Origin: CAYZHV01 sp964478055
Lineage (GTDB): Bacteria; Spirochaetota; Spirochaetia; DSM-27196; Alkalispirochaetaceae
Direction of reading: 5' to 3'
DNA length: 51,513 nucleotides
Assembly: GCA_964478055.1 (NCBI GenBank)
Contig: CAYZHV010000003.1
Location: 1-51,513 of the forward strand
Every line of letters starts with the position of its first letter. Position 1 is the stretch's first letter. The position numbers were made by a program, and so were the translations under genes. Below are positions 1-8,144 of the stretch, one piece after another. The notes below the pieces were generated by a model, which saw only the letters and a list, made by a program, of their open reading frames with translations, searched no databases and was not told the origin of the DNA.

Positions 1-3000
1 TTCATGACCTCGAGCTCCCGCTCATGCCGTTTTCGGCGCTTCTCCTGACGCTTCGCTTTTCGTTTGTCCGATAGTCGGTTAAAGGCGTAGTAGAGCACGG
101 GAACGAGAAAGAGTGTAAGCAGGGTTGCCACGGTCAGCCCACCGACAACGGTCTTACCGATCGGCTGCACCAGGGAGGCTCCCTCCCCCTCGAAGAATCC
201 CACGGGAATGAGCCCGAGGACCGTGGTTAGGGTGGTCATGAGGATGGGCCGAAGCCTGTTCCCGCCGGCGACGACGCACGCCTCGGTCAGATCGAGCCCC
301 CGCTTTCTCATTAGGTTGATGTAGTCGACCAGGACGATTCCGTTGTTCACCACGATACCGACGAGGACCACCAGACCCACGGCGGTGAAGAGACTGAGGT
401 TCTCTCCGGTAAGGAGATGGATCCATATCACCCCGATGAGCGTCAGGGGTATGGTGAAAATGATAATAAACGGGTCGAGAAACGACTCGAACTGGCTCGC
501 CATGACGCCAAAGACGAGAAAGGCTGAAACCAGGAGTATGTAGATAAAGGTGGTCCCGTAGTTCTGCAAATCCTGGTAGTCGCCGCCGTACTCGATAATG
601 AGCTCCTCGTACCCGGGAATCTCCTCGTCGATCACCCGCTGGATCTGCGGCATCACCTCGTTAATCACCGCCCCCTGGGCAAGGCCGGCGGTGACCTGGA
701 TCTGCCTCGACTGGTTCTCCCGGTTAATGTTCACCGGCCCGGTTGTGCGCTCCAGGGTGGCGACGCTGGAAAGGGGTATGCGCCGGCCGAACTGGTTGAC
801 CACGAAGATCTTGTTGAGATCCGGAATCTGGTCACGGCTGCGCTCCTCGAGGATCAGAAGAATGTCATACTCGGACCCTCCGGTTCGGTATTTGCCGGCG
901 GTGAGCCCATCAATGCTCGCACGAACCTCCTGGCCGATGGTGTTCACGTTGAGGCCCAGGGAGTACGCCTTGTCCCGGTCGATGACGATCTCGACCTCCG
1001 GGAGCCCCTCCTGCAAGTTGAGCTGCGGCTCCGTGGCTTCAGGCACGCGCTCCTCGATAATGTCGACGATACTGTTTCCGACGTCTCGCATGAGCTCCTG
1101 ATCATCGGAGCGGAGCTTTATGACGATCGGCTCCGACCCTCCCCCGGGTCCCATTTGCTGGGAAAAATTGAAGGTCGCCGAGGGGAAGTCACCGAAATGG
1201 TCACGAAGCTTTGCCTTCACCGTCTCGGAGTCATCGATTCGCTCGTCAAAGGGCGGTAAGGTCACGGTGAGGGTGCCGCGGTACTCCTGACTCGCCCCGA
1301 GAAAACCGAAAAAGCTCGGCTCCCCGACCTGCAGTATCACATCCTCGATGCCGTTGACCTCATCCCGGACGATCTCTTCCATCTGTCGGAGGACGGTGCG
1401 GGTCACATCGAGCTTGGTTCCCACGGGGAGCTCCACATCTACGGCCACGGAGTCCTCGCCCATGGATGGGGTGAGCTCGAATCCCGCCTGGGGGATCATC
1501 ATCACGCTTCCCGCAAAGATCGCGAGGATAACCAGGATGGTGATCACCTTGTGCCGGAGCACCCGGCGCAAGCCTCCCATGTACCGCTCATCGAGCCAGG
1601 TGAAGAATCGCGCCATCCGGTCGTCGACCCATTTGAACACGCCTTTCAGAGGGCGCTGCTTCCGGGAGTCCAGAGGGAGGTAGCGACTGGTGAGCACGGG
1701 GATGAGAAAGACCGCCACCAGCAGCGATGATGCTAGGGAAATAACAACGGTAAAAGAGAGGCCCGAAAAGAGCTCTCCGATAAACTCGAGCTGTGCCCGA
1801 AAAATCGCGAGAGGGAGAAAGACCGCAATGGTGGTAAGGGTCGAGGCGGTTATCGCCATGATCATCTCCTGGCTTCCCAGGATGGACGATGCGGTGAGCT
1901 TTGCTCCCTTCTCCCGGTATCGGTAGATATTCTCCAGAATAACAATGGAGTTGTCCACGAGCATGCCGATACCGAGGGCGAGACCGGTAAGGGTCATAAG
2001 ATTGAGGGTGAGGCCGAAGAAGTACATCAGCATCAGGGTAACCACGATGCTCACGGGGATGGAGATCGCGATGACGATGGTGGACTTAATGCTCCGGAGG
2101 AAGATAAAGAGAATAATCACCGCCAGGGCCGCACCAGTGATAGCGGCGGAAGAGACGTCGTTCAGGGAGTTCCGGACTATTTCGGTGGTGTCGTTGATGA
2201 CGCCCACGGAAACGTCTGCCGGGAGGGCGTTATTGATCTGCGGCAACCTGTTCATAACGTTGTCCGCAACCTGAACGGAATTGGTACCACTCTGTTTCTG
2301 GACAATGACGAAGACCCCGGGCTCGCCGTTGATGTAGACCGCGCTGGACTCCTCCTCAAAACCGTCATAGACGTTGGCGACATCTCGCAGCCGAATCGGG
2401 ACCCGCTGGGGATCCGGGCTCGCCGCGGTGGGTTGACCTCCGGCGTAGCTAATCACCACGTCCTTGATCTCTTCGACCGTCTCGAACTCTCCGGCGGTGC
2501 GGATCAGGTAGTTGAGATTGCCCTCGGTAATGTTTCCCGCGGAGACCGAGACGTTGTTGCCCCGCAGGGCCCCGGCGATCTGGGAGAAGCCGAGCTGGTA
2601 CGCCTCCAGGCGGTTCTGGGGAATCTCCACCCGAATGAGTCGCTGCCGACCACCCTGGACGTTGGCGATTGCCACCCCTTCGACCTGCTCGATCCGGGAC
2701 TGAATGGTGTCCGTGGCGATCTGCCGCAACTCCTCAGGCGTCCGGTTTCCGGAGACCTCCAGCTGCAAAATCGGTATGAGAGAGGGGTCGAATTTGAAAA
2801 TCTGCGGCGAGGTCGCCTCATCCGGCAGCACATCCTTTACGAACTCCAGCCGATCTCGCACCTCGTTGGTCGCCTCGGTCATGTCGGTGCCGTAGGTAAA
2901 CTCGAGCTGCACCTGACTGCTCCCTTCGGTAGAGGTGGAGGAGATCGTCTCTATGTTGCTCACGTTGGAGAGCTGTCCCTCCAGGGGCCGGGTCACCGAC

Positions 3001-3182
3001 TGCTCCACCTCCTCGGGCCCCGCTCCGGAGTAGTTGGTAAAGAGAATAAGGACCGGGGGGTTGGTCTCCGGGTAGAGGTCGATGGCGAGGTCCGAGGCGC
3101 TGTAGAGTCCGAAGCCCACCAGAAGAGCGAAGATGATTATTAGCGTCGTTGGTCGACCGACAACGGTCTTTGAAACACTCAT
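1..3182 (-). CDS. RND-family multidrug efflux permease (AcrB/HAE1-like), 3' end beyond window
   Basis: Inner-membrane proton-driven exporter that would pump drugs or amphiphiles through the adaptor and TolC-like channel encoded just upstream. I translated this strand directly: the frame is open from ATG 3182 to the left edge (about 1060 codons, near full family length) with no stop. The N-terminus reads MSVSKTVVGRPTTLIIIFAL, one membrane helix and then the first large periplasmic loop. TM4 carries GMLVDNSIVILEN near residue 410, where AcrB has the proton-relay pair DD; here the second Asp is Asn. The C-terminal half repeats the fold (GIVVNNGIVLVDYIN). GGAG lies 7 bases before the start and 8 bases separate it from the adaptor stop, so it is the last gene seen of a tetR-tolC-adaptor-pump operon. 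The substrate cannot be told from sequence. Confidence 0.93.
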   Translation of the reverse strand, partial: MSVSKTVVGRPTTLIIIFALLVGFGLYSASDLAIDLYPETNPPVLILFTNYSGAGPEEVEQSVTRPLEGQLSNVSNIETISSTSTEGSSQVQLEFTYGTDMTEATNEVRDRLEFVKDVLPDEATSPQIFKFDPSLIPILQLEVSGNRTPEELRQIATDTIQSRIEQVEGVAIANVQGGRQRLIRVEIPQNRLEAYQLGFSQIAGALRGNNVSVSAGNITEGNLNYLIRTAGEFETVEEIKDVVISYAGGQPTAASPDPQRVPIRLRDVANVYDGFEEESSAVYINGEPGVFVIVQKQSGTNSVQVADNVMNRLPQINNALPADVSVGVINDTTEIVRNSLNDVSSAAITGAALAVIILFIFLRSIKSTIVIAISIPVSIVVTLMLMYFFGLTLNLMTLTGLALGIGMLVDNSIVILENIYRYREKGAKLTASSILGSQEMIMAITASTLTTIAVFLPLAIFRAQLEFIGELFSGLSFTVVISLASSLLVAVFLIPVLTSRYLPLDSRKQRPLKGVFKWVDDRMARFFTWLDERYMGGLRRVLRHKVITILVILAIFAGSVMMIPQAGFELTPSMGEDSVAVDVELPVGTKLDVTRTVLRQMEEIVRDEVNGIEDVILQVGEPSFFGFLGASQEYRGTLTVTLPPFDERIDDSETVKAKLRDHFGDFPSATFNFSQQMGPGGGSEPIVIKLRSDDQELMRDVGNSIVDIIEERVPEATEPQLNLQEGLPEVEIVIDRDKAYSLGLNVNTIGQEVRASIDGLTAGKYRTGGSEYDILLILEERSRDQIPDLNKIFVVNQFGRRIPLSSVATLERTTGPVNINRENQSRQIQVTAGLAQGAVINEVMPQIQRVIDEEIPGYEELIIEYGGDYQDLQNYGTTFIYILLVSAFLVFGVMASQFESFLDPFIIIFTIPLTLIGVIWIHLLTGENLSLFTAVGLVVLVGIVVNNGIVLVDYINLMRKRGLDLTEACVVAGGNRLRPILMTTLTTVLGLIPVGFFEGEGASLVQPIGKTVVGGLTVATLLTLFLVPVLYYAFNRLSDKRKAKRQEKRRKRHERELEVM

Positions 3183-3190
3183 GTGCGCTC

Positions 3191-4207
3191 CTACTCGATC
3201 TCGTCCTGGGCTTCCAGGGGGGTTACGGTGTTGATCACCCGCACCCGGGCCTGGTCCTCCAGTAGCGACTGACCCTGGTAGACGACCCGCTCCCCGGGCT
3301 CGAGCCCGGAGACGATCTCCAGCTTGTTGTCCACCTCTATGCCCGGGGTAACATCTCGCTGCTCCGCCACGCCTTGATCATTTACGACGAAAACAAAGGT
3401 ATCGCCAAAGCGGGTAACCAGGCAGTCCGCGGGAATCTTCACGATCCCCTCCTTTTCCTCGGTAATAATCCGCACCGCCGCGAACATTCCCGACTTGATC
3501 CGCGGGTCCGGCCGGTCGAAGCGGAGTTTTACCTCCAGGGTGCGCGTGGCAGGGTCCACTACCGGGCTGAGTTCGGTTACGGTGGCGGTGAACCGCTCAT
3601 CGGGATAAGCGTCCAGACGGACCACGCCGTTGAGCCCCTGGCGGATCTTGGAAATGAAACGCTCCGCCACGTAGGTGACCACCTCGAGCTCGTTGGTTCG
3701 AGAGATCCGCAACACTGGGGTGCTCATGGAGACGGTCTGTCCCACTCTGCCGGGGACGGAAACAACGGTCCCGGCGATTGGCGCGCGCACCGGGCTTGCC
3801 ACGAAGTTCTGCCCCGGCCGGGAAGGATCCACCTCCGCGATGATCTGCTCCCGGCTCACCGTGTCGCCTACCCCGACAAAGAGCTCCGTAAGCTCTCCAT
3901 TGGTCTCGGGAAAAACATCAATGGTCGCAACGGTCTCGATCTCGCCGTTTATCTCGATGTAGTCCTTTATTTCGCCTTCGATCGCCGGCGTCACGTTTAC
4001 CGCGAACACTGTCTGCTCTCCCTCAGCGCCCGCCACTTCTCGCGCGCCTGGCTCCCCTCCAGCCTCGGCGGTCACGCTCTCCTCGCCCCCGGTAGCCTGG
4101 GCGGACTCCTCCCCGGAGCCCGGTCTACCGCCCCCGGATGGAAAGGCACCGCAGCCGACGAGAACCAGAGCGGCGAGTATCAGTAATGCAAAGGGTATCT
4201 TCTTCAT
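3191..4207 (-). CDS. RND efflux periplasmic adaptor (membrane fusion) lipoprotein
   Basis: 338-residue membrane fusion protein linking the RND pump to the outer-membrane channel. The N-terminus is a lipoprotein signal with lipobox LVGC (Cys19), so it is probably tethered by lipid rather than by a helix. A low-complexity Gly/Glu/Ala linker follows to about residue 60. Next come the first beta-barrel strand, a lipoyl-like half (ELTELFVGVGDTVSREQ) with a very short hairpin before the second half (APIAGTVVSVPGRVGQTVS), then barrel and membrane-proximal domains ending near DQARVRVI. The short hairpin resembles MdtA/YknX-type small adaptors. The start ATG overlaps the tolC stop as ATGA (4207-4204), indicating translational coupling. 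Confidence 0.93.
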   Translation of the reverse strand: MKKIPFALLILAALVLVGCGAFPSGGGRPGSGEESAQATGGEESVTAEAGGEPGAREVAGAEGEQTVFAVNVTPAIEGEIKDYIEINGEIETVATIDVFPETNGELTELFVGVGDTVSREQIIAEVDPSRPGQNFVASPVRAPIAGTVVSVPGRVGQTVSMSTPVLRISRTNELEVVTYVAERFISKIRQGLNGVVRLDAYPDERFTATVTELSPVVDPATRTLEVKLRFDRPDPRIKSGMFAAVRIITEEKEGIVKIPADCLVTRFGDTFVFVVNDQGVAEQRDVTPGIEVDNKLEIVSGLEPGERVVYQGQSLLEDQARVRVINTVTPLEAQDEIE

Positions 4208-5649
4208 TGGAGAAACTCCTCCATCTTCGTATTCAATGCGTACTCCAGGTCCAGGAGGCTCGCCAGAACCCGCTGCTGTTCCTGAATGAGCTGAAGCCGG
4301 GCGTCCTGCAGATCCACTTCCGCCTGCTCAACCTCGGTGAGGTCCCGCAAGCCGTTGTTGTACGCCTGCTCGGCCAGATCATAAGCCCGGCGCGCGAGGT
4401 CCACGTTGAGCTCCAAGGCCTCTATGCTCTCCAGAGAGCTCTCGATGTTGTTTATGTAGGAGCGTACCTCGATCTCCGCACCGGTCAGCGCCTGGTTTAC
4501 GTTCAGTCGATTCTGCGTGAGCTGCCGCTCGACGCCCTTGATCGTATTTCGGCTCTCCGAACGGGGAAACCACGGGTCGATCGGCTGGACAACGGAAATC
4601 GAGAACATGCCGCTTCGCTGCTGCCAGAGGTCTCCGTCAACCCAGCTGTCTTCCCAGGGGTCGCCCTGAAATGTTGGATCGACGTTGAAGCCAAGAGTCA
4701 GGCTCGGAAGGGACTGGTATACATTGAGCCGGCGCTGCTCCTCGAGGATCGCCGCCTGCTGCTCGAGCCCCTGGATGTCAAAGCGTCCGTAGAGCATTCC
4801 CTCATCAATGGAACCGATCGCCGTTCGTATTCGGTCAACACCCGCCGGCGGCTCGATGGAGCCGGTAAGCTGGATCTGCTCGTCCAGGGGCACGCCGATT
4901 TGCATCTTGAAGGACATCATCGCCTGCTGATAGCCGTTTCGCAGCTGTGTCAACTGGGGACGGAGGTTGGCAACGTTTACCCGAGCGCTGAGCAGCGTGA
5001 ACTCATCCACAAGCCCCGCCTCGTAGTTGAGTTGGGTCTGCTCGAGCCGGCGCTCAGCGGTACGGATCCGGTCCTGGATGAGGTTGATCCGCGCCTCCGT
5101 GAGAAGGAGCTCGTAGAAGCTCTTCTGCACATCCCGCTCCACCTCGGCCCGCCGTTTTTCGAGCTCCACTCGGCTCGCCCCGAGGTCGAGGCCCGCGAGG
5201 CTGATTCCGGGGGAGAGGGCGGGGGTGAGGGTGAGGCTTATGTCGAGACTGGTGGAGAGGTTCCACCGCGGAAGCTCCTCGCTAAAGGGCGCGACGAAGT
5301 CGAATGCGCCGGTTGTCGGATCCGGCGGACCCACCGGGGCCAGCCCGGAGGCGCTCTGCTCCTCGTTCATCCGGCCCAGGCTGGCCCGGGCGGAAACGTC
5401 CGGATAGAATCGGTTCCACCAGGAGTCTCGGACCAACTTCTTCTGGGTCACGTCTATCTCCTGGCTCTGAATACCGAGATTGCTCTCCAGGGCGAGCTGG
5501 AGCGCCTCATCTACGTTCAGGACTCGCACGGAGGGCTCCGCGGGAGCGGGTTCGTTCGACGCTTCCTGGGAGAACGCCGGCATCGCCGTAACCAGTAGAG
5601 CCGCGGTCAAAGCCGCAACTATCGGGACCATCTTACCGTTCATCTTCAT
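4204..5649 (-). CDS. TolC-family outer-membrane efflux protein
   Basis: 481-residue outer-membrane channel subunit of the tripartite pump. I chose ATG 5649 because GGAAGG stands 5 bases upstream and the protein then starts with a normal signal peptide (MKMNGKMVPIVAALTAALLV... cleaved after AFSQ, about residue 28); the open frame extends further upstream but inside the tetR gene. The mature part has the two internally similar helical OEP repeats: VDEALQLALESNLGIQSQ opens the first and a long heptad-rich helix in the second includes LARRAYDLAEQAYNNGLRD. It overlaps the 3' end of tetR by 17 bases and the adaptor start by 4. Confidence 0.93.
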   Translation of the reverse strand: MKMNGKMVPIVAALTAALLVTAMPAFSQEASNEPAPAEPSVRVLNVDEALQLALESNLGIQSQEIDVTQKKLVRDSWWNRFYPDVSARASLGRMNEEQSASGLAPVGPPDPTTGAFDFVAPFSEELPRWNLSTSLDISLTLTPALSPGISLAGLDLGASRVELEKRRAEVERDVQKSFYELLLTEARINLIQDRIRTAERRLEQTQLNYEAGLVDEFTLLSARVNVANLRPQLTQLRNGYQQAMMSFKMQIGVPLDEQIQLTGSIEPPAGVDRIRTAIGSIDEGMLYGRFDIQGLEQQAAILEEQRRLNVYQSLPSLTLGFNVDPTFQGDPWEDSWVDGDLWQQRSGMFSISVVQPIDPWFPRSESRNTIKGVERQLTQNRLNVNQALTGAEIEVRSYINNIESSLESIEALELNVDLARRAYDLAEQAYNNGLRDLTEVEQAEVDLQDARLQLIQEQQRVLASLLDLEYALNTKMEEFLQ

Positions 5650-6943
5650 GAGAACCTTCCTGAGAAGTCGGATGTATCTCGTCAGGCGCCAAGCCGCGCT
5701 CAACCAGTCGGTAGAGCCGGCGAAGGGCCGCTATTCGCTCATCGAAAGAGAGGGCTCCGAGGTTTCCATCGAGGACCTCCCGAGTAACCAGAAAGTTCGG
5801 AAAAACCGCCAGAGAAAGAAAGGAATCAGTGGGCGCCCGGAGATGACCGCTCTGCCGAGCCTCATCGAGGAAGGCAAAGGCCTCCCGCATCCTGTCGAGC
5901 GCCTTTCTGGGAGCGCGAATCTGCACGTCCCGATACCGTAGCCAGCTGAGCACCGTGAGTTGCGTCGGGTTGTTGATCGCGTAGGCGGCGATCATCAAGA
6001 TCAGGGCGTAGAGCTTTTCCGGAAGGGTTTCCAGGTATCGGAGGCGGCTGCGCATAAGCTGTGAAAAGTGCGCCTTCTCCCGCTCCACCACCTTTCCGAA
6101 CATGTCGTCCTTGTTTCGGAAGTAGAAGTAGAGACTGCTCTTGGTCATCCCTATGCGCTCTGCGATCTTCTCGACCGTCGCCCCTGAGAAGCCCAACTCC
6201 GCCACAACCGCTTCAATGGCAGAAAAAATACGGTCCGGCTCCAGCATTTCCTCCTTCTCTATCCAGGCGATGCGCTCGATCCGCTCCATGGCGTCCTCGG
6301 ACAGCTCATCCCCGGAGACAAAACCGTCGAGGCAGATCTCCAGGGCGTTCTCGATCGCCCGCTTCCGATCCGAGGGCTCCTCGGGAAGATCCAGACCCCG
6401 AAAGGCGCTGCATCCTCCTTCGTCCTCTTCGTGTATCCGGTACACCTCGATGAGCCAGTAAATACCGAAGAGCGGAAGGTACCGCTCCACCACCGGTGAC
6501 TCCGCCGGAGAGCCATAACCGAAGCTTTCGATCCTCTCCGACAGGAGCTTCCCATGCCGTCGCACCAGCTCCTGAACGTGGGGCTGCTCGAGAACGGGTA
6601 CTTTCAGGATGTGGATCGCGAAGAAAATGTAGTATTCCGGTCGCTGCCGAAAGAATTCGAAGAGTCTGCTGAAGTACTCCCGGACGAAGGAGGAGAACCG
6701 ATCTTCCTTTCGCTCTTCTAGAGGCACCACGACGGTCTCTAAGAACTCGGAGACATAGGTCTGCTCCATCGCTGATACGAGAGCCGCCTTGCTCTCGAAG
6801 TGGCGGTAGAGGGCCGCTTTGCTTACCCCTAAATGGGTGGCAACGGAGGCGAGACTCGTATTGGTGAAGTATGTTTCGCTCCATGCTCGAAACGCGGCTC
6901 GAAGCACCCGCTCCTTTCCGTTTCGAGGCCGTTCTGGACTCAT
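5633..6943 (-). CDS. Tandem (two-headed) TetR-family transcriptional regulator
   Basis: 436-residue probable repressor of the efflux operon it heads. Two complete TetR DNA-binding domains lie in one chain. The first is at residues 11-60 (SLASVATHLGVSKAALYRHF) and the second at about 237-290 (ATVEKIAERIGMTKSSLYFY), each followed by its own all-helical ligand/dimer region. Ordinary TetR proteins are about 200 residues, so this looks like a duplication-fusion. ATG 6943 is used because GAGGA lies 8 bases upstream; the frame remains open further 5' into the intergenic region but without ribosome-site support. Two tandem ACCG-N6-CGGT operators (6972-7003) sit just upstream, pointing to autoregulation. 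Ligand unknown. Confidence 0.9.
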   Translation of the reverse strand: MSPERPRNGKERVLRAAFRAWSETYFTNTSLASVATHLGVSKAALYRHFESKAALVSAMEQTYVSEFLETVVVPLEERKEDRFSSFVREYFSRLFEFFRQRPEYYIFFAIHILKVPVLEQPHVQELVRRHGKLLSERIESFGYGSPAESPVVERYLPLFGIYWLIEVYRIHEEDEGGCSAFRGLDLPEEPSDRKRAIENALEICLDGFVSGDELSEDAMERIERIAWIEKEEMLEPDRIFSAIEAVVAELGFSGATVEKIAERIGMTKSSLYFYFRNKDDMFGKVVEREKAHFSQLMRSRLRYLETLPEKLYALILMIAAYAINNPTQLTVLSWLRYRDVQIRAPRKALDRMREAFAFLDEARQSGHLRAPTDSFLSLAVFPNFLVTREVLDGNLGALSFDERIAALRRLYRLVERGLAPDEIHPTSQEGSHEDER

Positions 6944-6971
6944 ATGCTCTGTCCTCGCACCGTCAAAAGTA

Positions 6972-7003
6972 ACCGAACGGACGGTTGTAACCGAACAATC
7001 GGT
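6972..7003. promoter_or_regulatory. Tandem dyad operators between tetR and the hydroxyacid dehydrogenase gene
   Basis: Two 14-bp sites, ACCGAACGGACGGT (6972-6985) and ACCGAACAATCGGT (6990-7003), repeat with an 18-bp period. The second is a perfect ACCGA-N4-TCGGT inverted repeat and the first keeps ACCG-N6-CGGT. They lie 29-60 bp before the tetR start codon and about 75-105 bp before the divergent gene. Size and symmetry fit TetR-family operators, and two sites match a regulator with two DNA-binding heads. Binding by this particular regulator is inferred. Confidence 0.65.
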
Positions 7004-7063
7004 AACACCAAGGATACAAAAAGAAGTCCCCAAGCGGCAATACCGTTCGGCGAAGTTTCTTGC

Positions 7064-7069
7064 TAAACT
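7064..7069 (+). promoter_or_regulatory. Candidate -10 box (TAAACT) for a leaderless transcript
   Basis: TAAACT ends 7 bases before ATG 7077, and no Shine-Dalgarno sequence precedes that ATG (the preceding bases are CCTCCCC). A transcript started from this box would begin at or next to the start codon. No convincing -35 hexamer was found, so an activator or a weak promoter is possible. Confidence 0.4.
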
Positions 7070-7076
7070 CCTCCCC

Positions 7077-8069
7077 ATGGGAGTGACCGTTCTTTTCCGA
7101 ACCCACCTGACCGAAGACTACCCGGAGCTCCTCAGAGAGTTCACCGAGCGTCACCCCGACGCACAGATTACGGTGCTCACCGAGGATACAGATCTCCCGA
7201 AAATGCTCCCGGCGGCAGAAGTGCTCGTAGCAGCCCCGGTGAAAGAAGAAACGCTTGACCGGGCGGCAAAGCTGAAGCTCCACATCGTCCCCTTCGCCGG
7301 GGTCAATCGCGCCCCCCTCCACTGGTACCGCAAGAACGGCGTCATCCTCGCGAGCAGCCACGGAAACGCCGCCACCGTCGCCGAGCGGGCCATAGCCCTC
7401 GCTCTGGCCGCGGCAGGCCGAGTTGTGGAGTTCGACCGGGATCTCCGTCGCGGCCTCTGGCATCGAAACCAGAGCAACTCGAGACCCTTCGACTTCTGGC
7501 ACTCCCTCCGGGGTGCCCCGACGGCGATATTAGGGGCCGGTGCCATAGGTGTGGAGACCGCCCGGCTCCTCTGTCCCCTGGTCGGGCGAATAATCGCGTT
7601 CCGTCGCTCCTCTACCGGTACAACCCCAGAGCCTTTCGACGATGTCACCACGGATTTGAGTGAGGCGATAGCCGATGCGCGGCTCATTGTCGGAGCCCTT
7701 CCCCTCACGAAAGAGACCCAAGGTCTGCTCCAGAAGCACCACTTCCAGGCTGCCGATCGTCCGGTTTTTGTAAACGTTTCGCGGGCGGCAATCGTGGAGG
7801 AGGAGACGCTCTTTTCCTGCCTTAGCGAGAGAATTATTGGTGCCGCCGGACTGGATGTATGGTATCGTTATCCTGACCCTTTCTGGTCGGAGCAGATGCC
7901 CTCGCACCTGCCTTTCGAGGAGTTGCCGAACGTGGTGCTCTCGCCCCATGCGGGCAGCCACGCGGAAGAAGGAAAGGTGGGACAGCTCGAGGGAGCCCTG
8001 CAACTCTTGGACTCCTACCTATCGGGAAGGATGGTTCCGGGGCAAATCGACCTGGAGCGGGGATATTGA
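7077..8069 (+). CDS. D-2-hydroxyacid dehydrogenase-family NAD-dependent oxidoreductase
   Basis: 330 residues; two-lobed Rossmann oxidoreductase. The NAD-binding lobe has GAGAIGVETARLL near residue 155. Of the usual catalytic triad, Arg is present (VNVSRAAIVEE) and so is His (VVLSPHAGSH). The acid normally found in the DVFxxEP motif is replaced: the sequence reads LDVWYRYP, with Tyr at the Glu position. The gene lies directly upstream of a phosphonate-type ABC transporter (75 bp gap), which suggested phosphite dehydrogenase (PtxD). However, both the PtxD Glu and the Lys of its substrate loop are missing, so substrate and even activity are open. Start: ATG 7077 with no ribosome site but a TANNNT box 7 bases upstream. 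Confidence 0.8.
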   Translation: MGVTVLFRTHLTEDYPELLREFTERHPDAQITVLTEDTDLPKMLPAAEVLVAAPVKEETLDRAAKLKLHIVPFAGVNRAPLHWYRKNGVILASSHGNAATVAERAIALALAAAGRVVEFDRDLRRGLWHRNQSNSRPFDFWHSLRGAPTAILGAGAIGVETARLLCPLVGRIIAFRRSSTGTTPEPFDDVTTDLSEAIADARLIVGALPLTKETQGLLQKHHFQAADRPVFVNVSRAAIVEEETLFSCLSERIIGAAGLDVWYRYPDPFWSEQMPSHLPFEELPNVVLSPHAGSHAEEGKVGQLEGALQLLDSYLSGRMVPGQIDLERGY

Positions 8070-8070
8070 G

Positions 8071-8089
8071 GCGACTCGGTTGAAGTCGC
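8071..8089 (+). other. Small inverted repeat after the dehydrogenase stop
   Basis: GCGACT and AGTCGC (8071-8076 and 8084-8089) form a perfect 6-bp stem with a 7-nt loop immediately after the TGA at 8067-8069. There is no T-run, so it is not a convincing terminator. It could be an RNA-stability element or a protein-binding dyad upstream of the binding-protein gene. Confidence 0.3.
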
Positions 8090-8144
8090 TAACGGAATGT
8101 TAACAAAAACCGCCTAGGGTGCGGAAATTAGGAGGAAAGACGAG

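Noticed and set aside
2433..3143. 236-residue plus-strand frame opposite the RND pump gene
   Set aside because: The minus-strand frame encodes a clear RND pump with all family motifs. The plus frame shows no recognisable domain and is a shadow.
4138..5598. 486-residue plus-strand frame opposite tolC
   Set aside because: Low-complexity translation typical of an antisense frame in GC-rich DNA; the minus strand encodes a full TolC with signal peptide.
7077..8069. Phosphite dehydrogenase (PtxD)
   Set aside because: The gene context suggests it, but the catalytic Glu and the substrate-loop Lys of PtxD are not present.
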